Of a stretch of DNA of 64,000 nucleotides, positions 58,190 through 64,000 are shown in pieces (the first letter of the stretch is position 1; each line of letters starts with the position of its first letter). Position numbers and translations under genes: made by a program. The stretch comes from Orbilia blumenaviensis. Its lineage: Eukaryota; Ascomycota; Orbiliomycetes; Orbiliales; Orbiliaceae. The stretch lies in contig JAVHNS010000015.1 of the NCBI GenBank assembly GCA_036872755.1, forward strand, positions 1,269,971 through 1,333,970, written 5' to 3'. The notes beneath the pieces were generated by a model that worked only from the letters and a program-made list of their open reading frames with translations, searched no databases and was not told where the DNA came from.

Positions 58190-61100
58190 GGTATGTAAAC
58201 GAGGAGATACGAGCGAATGACGACGAAAGCTGTAAGTGTAGTATGGAATGATAAATTAAGGTATCAAAGCGTAATATATAGAAGGAAAAAAATTAACGGT
58301 ATTATATAAAAGATTAGGTATAAATATAGGTGCATGGATAAGGAAGCACGTTAAAATGTGTGAAGATGTTGAGTTAGAATGTAATAAAGCAAGTGGAAAA
58401 GGTCGTTGAAAAATTAGTATGGGTGGGTAGTGCGGGGAGAAAATATGAAAAGAGTAAAAAAAGGGAAAAGAAGAAAAGGGAAAAGCAGATTAGGAAATAA
58501 GAACAGCGCTAAAAAGGATGTGTGGTTAGAATAAATTGGGGTAAAATGAAAAGATTGATTATTGAATAAGTGAATGAATTATTATATTGGTAAATAGATA
58601 AATAGATAAATTGATTGATTGATGGATTAATGTTTTAAGAAGTGAATGGATAAATAGATAAGTGAGTAAATAAATAGAGAAATGGATAACGAGATAAATG
58701 AATATGGGAATATGTGAATAGATATGTGAAAAAATAGATTGATAAATAAATAAATAAAAGAATAGATAAGTGAGTAGGGTGATAAATAAGTGAGTGAGTA
58801 GGTGAGTAAATTGGAAAGGGAAAAAGAAAATGGAGAAACAGCGAAAATATAAGATTGGTAAATAGAAATGGGAAGAGGTCGCAGAAATAATGTTTAAAGA
58901 ATGGAATGGAAACGGATAAATAAATGAATGATTAAATAATTACGTGAATAAATGTATGAATAAGAGAGTTAATTGATGTATGAATAAAAAAGAAAATGGA
59001 ATAGAGTTAGAATTGGTGGGCGAGTGGTGGCGCGGTGTAATAGTAAGTGAAGGGAAAGAGGGGTAGAAAATGGAAAAAATGAAAGAAATGAAAAGGAAAA
59101 CGAATAGATATATAAATGAGTAAATAGAAAAATAAATGTATGAAAAGATTTAAAAAGTAGAATCAGAATAAATGAATGGAGGTGGTTTAATATGCGAATA
59201 AATAAATGGATAGTTAAATGAATATATAAATGAACGGGGAAATAAATGGGAATTGAAATGAATGGGAATGGAGATGAATGGAAGTAAGGAGAAATAATTA
59301 GTTGAGTATATAAAAAAATGGATGTATGGTTAGATGAATAGTTTAAAAATAGGTAAATAAAGAGGAGGGATGAAGATAAAGAAAGAGAAAAAGAAAAAAG
59401 AAAATAATAAGAAAATAATAAAATAGATGTATGAATAAATAAATAAGATAAAGAGGGGTAGGTGAAAAGGAGGAAAGAAAGATAATAAAAGAAAATAATT
59501 AAGTAGATAAATAGATATATGAATGAATAGAAGTAAATAGAAGTGGTTAAGGGATTAAGTAGATAAATGAATGAATAGAAATAAGTAAGAGAATGAATAA
59601 GTGAGTTAATAGGGTTAAAGGAATATGTGGAAAAATGGAATAGAGATTGTTGAATAGAATTGAATAAAAATGATTAAATATATAAATGGATGAGTAGAGA
59701 AATGAATAAAGTGAATAAGTAAGGAGTGTAAGTGAAAGAAATGGTAATTGTGAATAAATGAAAAAGTGAATGAATGAGAATGAATAAATGAATGGAAAAG
59801 TGAATGAATAAGCATGGGTTGGGATGAATAAGAAGAAATAAATAATAAAAATGAATAATTGAATAAATAAAGAGTTGGAAGATAATAAAAGAGAAAGAGA
59901 AGAGAATAAGCGTGGGTTGGAGCGGGGGTAAGTGTAAGGAAAAAGAGGGAAAAAGTAAAAGATGGATAGATGAGTAAATAGAGTAGATTGATAATAGAAG
60001 TGAAGAGAAAATAATAGAAGTGAGTAGAAGTGAATAGAAGTGAATAGAAGTGAATAGAAGTGAATAGAAATGGGTAGAAAGAATAGATGAATGGATAGGG
60101 TGAAAGGGAATGTGTGTGAATGAAAAGGAAAAAGGGAAGAGTGAATGAATAATTGCGTGAATAGAAGTAGTTAGAAATAAATAGAGAATAGTAGAATGTA
60201 TGAATAAATGGGTGGGTAGGGAAGTGGATAGATGAATAAATATAGTAGATGGATAAATGAGTGAATAGAAATGAAGAGGAATGGATTAAAATAAATGAAT
60301 AGAATTGGAAAAAGTAGATGGAAAAAGTGGAAAAAGTGGGTGGAGGAAGTGGAATAGAAGTAATTGAAAAGAAATGGATAGATGAGTGAATAATTGAGTG
60401 GATAAGTGAATGGAAGTGGATAGATGGATGTGTGAATAAGTGAATGAATAATTGAATGAATGGGGTTAGAAAGAGTGAGTGAAGAAAGTAGAATAGATGT
60501 GTAAATAGATGGGTGGATGAATGGATGAATGAATAAATGAAAAGAGTAGATAGAATGGGTAGAATAGAAGTAGTTAAAGGGAAAGGGGTAGATGAGTGAA
60601 TAAATGAGTGAATAGAAATGAATAGAAATGAATAGAAATGGTTAGAAATGATTGGGAAGTAGTTAGATGGTTAAATAAATGGGTTTAAAAAAGTGGGTGA
60701 ATAGATGAATGAATAGATAGAGTGAAAGGAGGGAATGGAGATGGTAGAATGAATAAAAGTAGATGGAAGGAAATGGATGAATAGGTGAATGAATAAAAGT
60801 GAATAGAAATGAATAGTAATTAATGAATGAATGAATGGATGGATGTATAGCGAAGTGGGTAAATGAATGGGTAGAATAGATGGATAAATAAGTGGATGGA
60901 AATGGATAAATGGATAGAAGTGAATAGAGAAATGAATGGAAAGTAGTTGGATGTGTGGAGAAATAAATAGAAATGAATAAAAATGAATAGAAATAAATGA
61001 ATGGATGGATATATAAGTATATAAATAAATAAATAGATAAATGGTTAGGTAAGTAAATAAATATGTGAATAGATTAAAAAGAGTAAATAAAAGTAGTGTA

Positions 61101-63300
61101 ATAGAAGTAGGTGAAAGGAAATGGATAAATGGATAAATGGGTGAATGAATAGAAATGATTAGAAATGAATGGGGAATAATTGAATGGGAGAATAAAGAAG
61201 TGAAAAGGGAAGTGAGTGAATGAATGATTGAATGAGTGGGGTGAAGTGGAATTGGTGTAGATGAAGGGGGGGTGAAGTGAATGGATAAGGTGAAAAGAGT
61301 GGATGAATAGAAATGATTGGAAGTGGTTAGAAATAGGGAGGGATTGTGAATAGAGTGGAAAAGTAGAATTGAATAGGTGTAAATGAAGGGGAAAAGTGAA
61401 ATGTGAATGAATGGAATGGAATAGATAAATAAATGAATAGAAGAATGGATAGATGTGAATAGAAGTGAAAGAGTGGGTAGAGGTAATTGAAGAGAAGTGG
61501 ATGGATAAGTAGATAGATAGATGAATAGATGGATAGGTGAATGAATGAATAAATGAATGGATAGATAGAAATAAATGGAGAATAGAGAAATGAATAGAGA
61601 AGTGAATGGAAATGGATAAATGAATAGAAATGAATAGAAATGAAGGGGAGTGGTGAATAGGATGAAATAATAGGGTGGAATGGGTGTAAATGGGGGGGAA
61701 AGTGAGTGAATGGTTAGAGATGAATAGGGTGGGTGGAGGTGGAATAGATGGATGAATAGGTGGATGGATAGATGAATGGGGTTAGAAAAGTGGGGGGGGA
61801 ATAGAAAAGTGGATAGAAGTGGGTAAATGAATGGAAATGAATAGGTAAATGAGTGAATAGATGGATGAATGAATGAATGAATGATGAATGGATAAATGAA
61901 TGAATAGGTAAAGAGAGTAGATAGAAATGGTGGAGTAGAAATGGTTGGAAGTGGTTAGAAATGTTTGGAAATGGTTGGGTTGGCGAATAAATGAATGGAA
62001 ATGGGTAGAAATGAAGGGGAGTGGTGAATAGGTTGAAATGGGTGTAAATGGGGGGAAAAGTGAAATGTGAGTGAATGGTTAGAATTGAATAGGGGGGGTA
62101 GAAATGGAATAGATGGATGGGTGAATGAATGAATGGTTGGATAGGTGGATGGATGAATGAATGGGGTTAGAAAAAGTGGGGGAATAGAAAAGTGGGTAGA
62201 AGTAGGTAAATGAATGGAAATGGTTGGGTTGGTTAATAAATGAATGGAAATGAATAGGTAAGTGGGTGAATAAATGAATGAATGAATGAGGAGGTGAAAA
62301 GAGTGGAGTAGAAATGGTTGGAAATGATTGGGTTGGTGAATAAATGAATGGAGGTGAATAGAAATGAATAGAAATGGTTGGAAATGGGTAGAAATAGAGG
62401 GGGGGGTGATAAATAGGGTGTAAATGAATAGATAGATAGATAGATGGATGAGTGAATGAATGAATGAATGAATGATGGAATAGAAATGGTGGAATAGAAA
62501 TGGTAGAATAGAAATGGTTGGAAGTGGGTAGAAATGGAAGAGTGGTGAAGAGAGTGGATAGAAATGGTGGAGTAGAAATGGTTGGAAATGATTGGGTGGG
62601 TTGGTTAATAAATAAATGGAAAGGTGAAAAGAGTAGAATAGAAGTGGTTGAAAGTGGTTGGAGAATAGTTGGGTTGGTGAATAGATAAGTGGGTAAATGA
62701 ATGAATGGATGGGTGGATGGATGGATGGATGAATAGAATTGGATGGGGGTGTTGAATAGGGTGTAATTGGTGTAATGGGGGAGAAAGTGAAATGTGAGTG
62801 AATGGTTAGAATTGAATAGAGTGGGTGGAGGTGGAATAAATGGATAAATGGATGGATGGATAGATGAATGGATGGTTGAATGAATGAATGAATGAATAGA
62901 TGAATAGGTGGATGAATGAATGAGTAGGATTAGTTGGAAATGGGTAGAAATGGAAGAGTGGTGATGAATAGAATGTAAATGAAGGGAAAAGTGAAATGTG
63001 TGGGTAGATGGGTGGGGTGAGGGAATGAATGGAGAGGTGAAAAGAGTAGAATAGAAATGGTGGAGTAGGGGTGGTTGGAAATGATTGGAAATGGTTGTAG
63101 AATAATTGGGTTGGTGAATAAATGAATGGGGGTGAATAGAAATGAATAGGTAAGTGAGTAAATGAATGGATGGATAAATAGAATTGAATGGGTGAATAGA
63201 ATTGGATGGGGTGTTGAATAGGGTGTAATTGGTGTAAATGAGGGGAAAAAGTGAAAGTGGATGGTTGTAGGGTTGAAAAGTGGAATAGTGGTAAATGGTT
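58190..63300. repeat. Subtelomeric degenerate T-R-R-R tetranucleotide array, nearly C-free
   Basis: Over long stretches the plus strand reads as T followed by three purines (TGAA, TAAA, TGGA, TAGA, TGGG) repeated with slips. C is rare. G content rises towards the telomere. No gene. Confidence 0.9.
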
Positions 63301-63842
63301 AATGAAGAAGAGGAATTGTAAATGGTGTAGGGTTGAAAAGGGTGGGGGGAATGGGGGTAAGTGAGGGGAGAAGAGGGAGAAGTGGAAATGGAAAAGTGGT
63401 GAAGGGGGGGAGTGGAAAAGTGGGGGAGGGTTGGTGTTGTGGTTGGTGTTGTGGTTGGTGTTGTGGTTTGTGGTTTGTGGTTGGTGTTGTGGTTAGAGGT
63501 AGGGTTAGAATGGGTGGGTGGGAGGGTTTGATAGGGTTAGAGTTAGGGAGGGTGGGAGGGAGGGGGTGGTTAGAGGTAGTGGTTGTGGTTGTGTTAGAGT
63601 TAGGGAAGGGTGGGTGGGTGGGGAGGGATAGGGTTAGTAATAGGGGTAGGGTTAGAAGGGTGGGTGGGAGGGTGGTTAGTAGTAGTGTTAGGGTTGGAAT
63701 AGGGTTGGTAATAGGGGTAGGGTTAGAATAGGGGTAGGGTTAGAGTTAGAGTTGGATGGGTGGGTGGGAGGGTGGTTAGAGGTAGGTTAGGGTGGGGTGG
63801 GAGAGGGGGGAAGTAGGGTAGTGTGTGGGGTGTGTAGAAGAG
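63301..63842. repeat. G/T-rich transition zone with degenerate telomere-like units
   Basis: GGTTGGTGTTGT-like units lie at 63428-63500, followed by mixtures of TTAGAG, GTAGGG and GGGTGGGTGG. A 132-codon frame (63333-63731) of Gly/Val/Arg is low complexity and not a gene. Confidence 0.85.
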
Positions 63843-63923
63843 TTAGGGTTAGGGTTAGGGTTTAGGGTTTGGGTTAGGGTTAGGGTTAGGGTTTAGGGTT
63901 TAGGGTTAGGGTTAGGGTTAGGG

Positions 63924-63964
<41 letters not shown>

Positions 63965-63997
63965 GGTTAGGTTAGGGTTAGGTTAGGGTTAGGGTTA
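63843..63997 (+). repeat. Telomere, (TTAGGG)n with TTTAGGG and TTAGG variants
   Basis: About 25 units reading TTAGGG towards the right edge, mixed with TTTAGGG and TTAGG variants. This orientation places the right edge at the chromosome's 3' G-strand end. The last bases (TCT) depart from the repeat and may be an end artefact. Confidence 0.97.
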
Positions 63998-64000
63998 TCT

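Noticed and set aside
63333..63731. 132-codon Gly/Val/Arg-rich open frame
   Set aside because: It lies in G/T-rich telomere-adjacent repeats and is pure low complexity.

Overview
This window is the right end of a fungal chromosome: it ends in a TTAGGG telomere array (63843-63997). Short GT-AG introns (about 50-110 bp, a few longer), pyrimidine-rich leaders and the gene families present point to a filamentous fungus, probably a Pezizomycotina ascomycete. The species cannot be named from sequence alone. No rRNA, tRNA, bacterial-type gene, reverse transcriptase or DDE transposase was recognised.

Layout. (1) 1-24.7 kb is a gene-dense subtelomeric block built around telomere-linked helicase (TLH/RecQ) type genes. 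A zinc-finger/OrsD/recombinase-like/RecQ helicase gene runs off the left edge (1-4293, minus). A second copy without a helicase lies at 18782-22458 (minus). A third, strongly diverged relative of the recombinase-like part is at 5363-7648 (minus). Three small Cys/His-rich proteins (4566-5197, 8350-9593, 23557-24720) look like free-standing versions of the Cys-rich tail of TLH proteins. Among these sit two paralogous genes of unknown function sharing an intron position (10608-12816 and 16079-17767), a possible relic of a third paralog (18031-18264), and an unknown 690-residue protein (13188-15260). (2) 25.3-35.7 kb holds an unknown Lys/Arg-tailed protein, a JmjN-JmjC (KDM4-type) protein with its iron and 2-oxoglutarate residues intact (27514-28969), a paralog that has lost all three iron ligands (30142-31724), a 10-copy hairpin array (32553-33318), and a four-exon gene assembled here from the sequence (34615-35679). 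(3) 35.7-56.2 kb is gene-poor and holds short tandem duplications, a dispersed ~30-bp motif and pyrimidine-rich promoter-like blocks. (4) 56.2-63.84 kb is increasingly purine-skewed and becomes a ~5-kb, almost C-free array of degenerate T-R-R-R tetranucleotides, then G/T-rich DNA, then the telomere.

The most unusual item is the hairpin array. In its ten copies the outer arms change in a compensatory way, and G:U-type pairs occur only when the plus strand is read as RNA. That pattern suggests a structured plus-strand noncoding RNA rather than a plain minisatellite. A second theme is that TLH modules occur both fused and scattered as separate genes, next to an active/inactive-looking pair of histone-demethylase-like genes. 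A shared role in telomere or subtelomere chromatin biology is an inference only.
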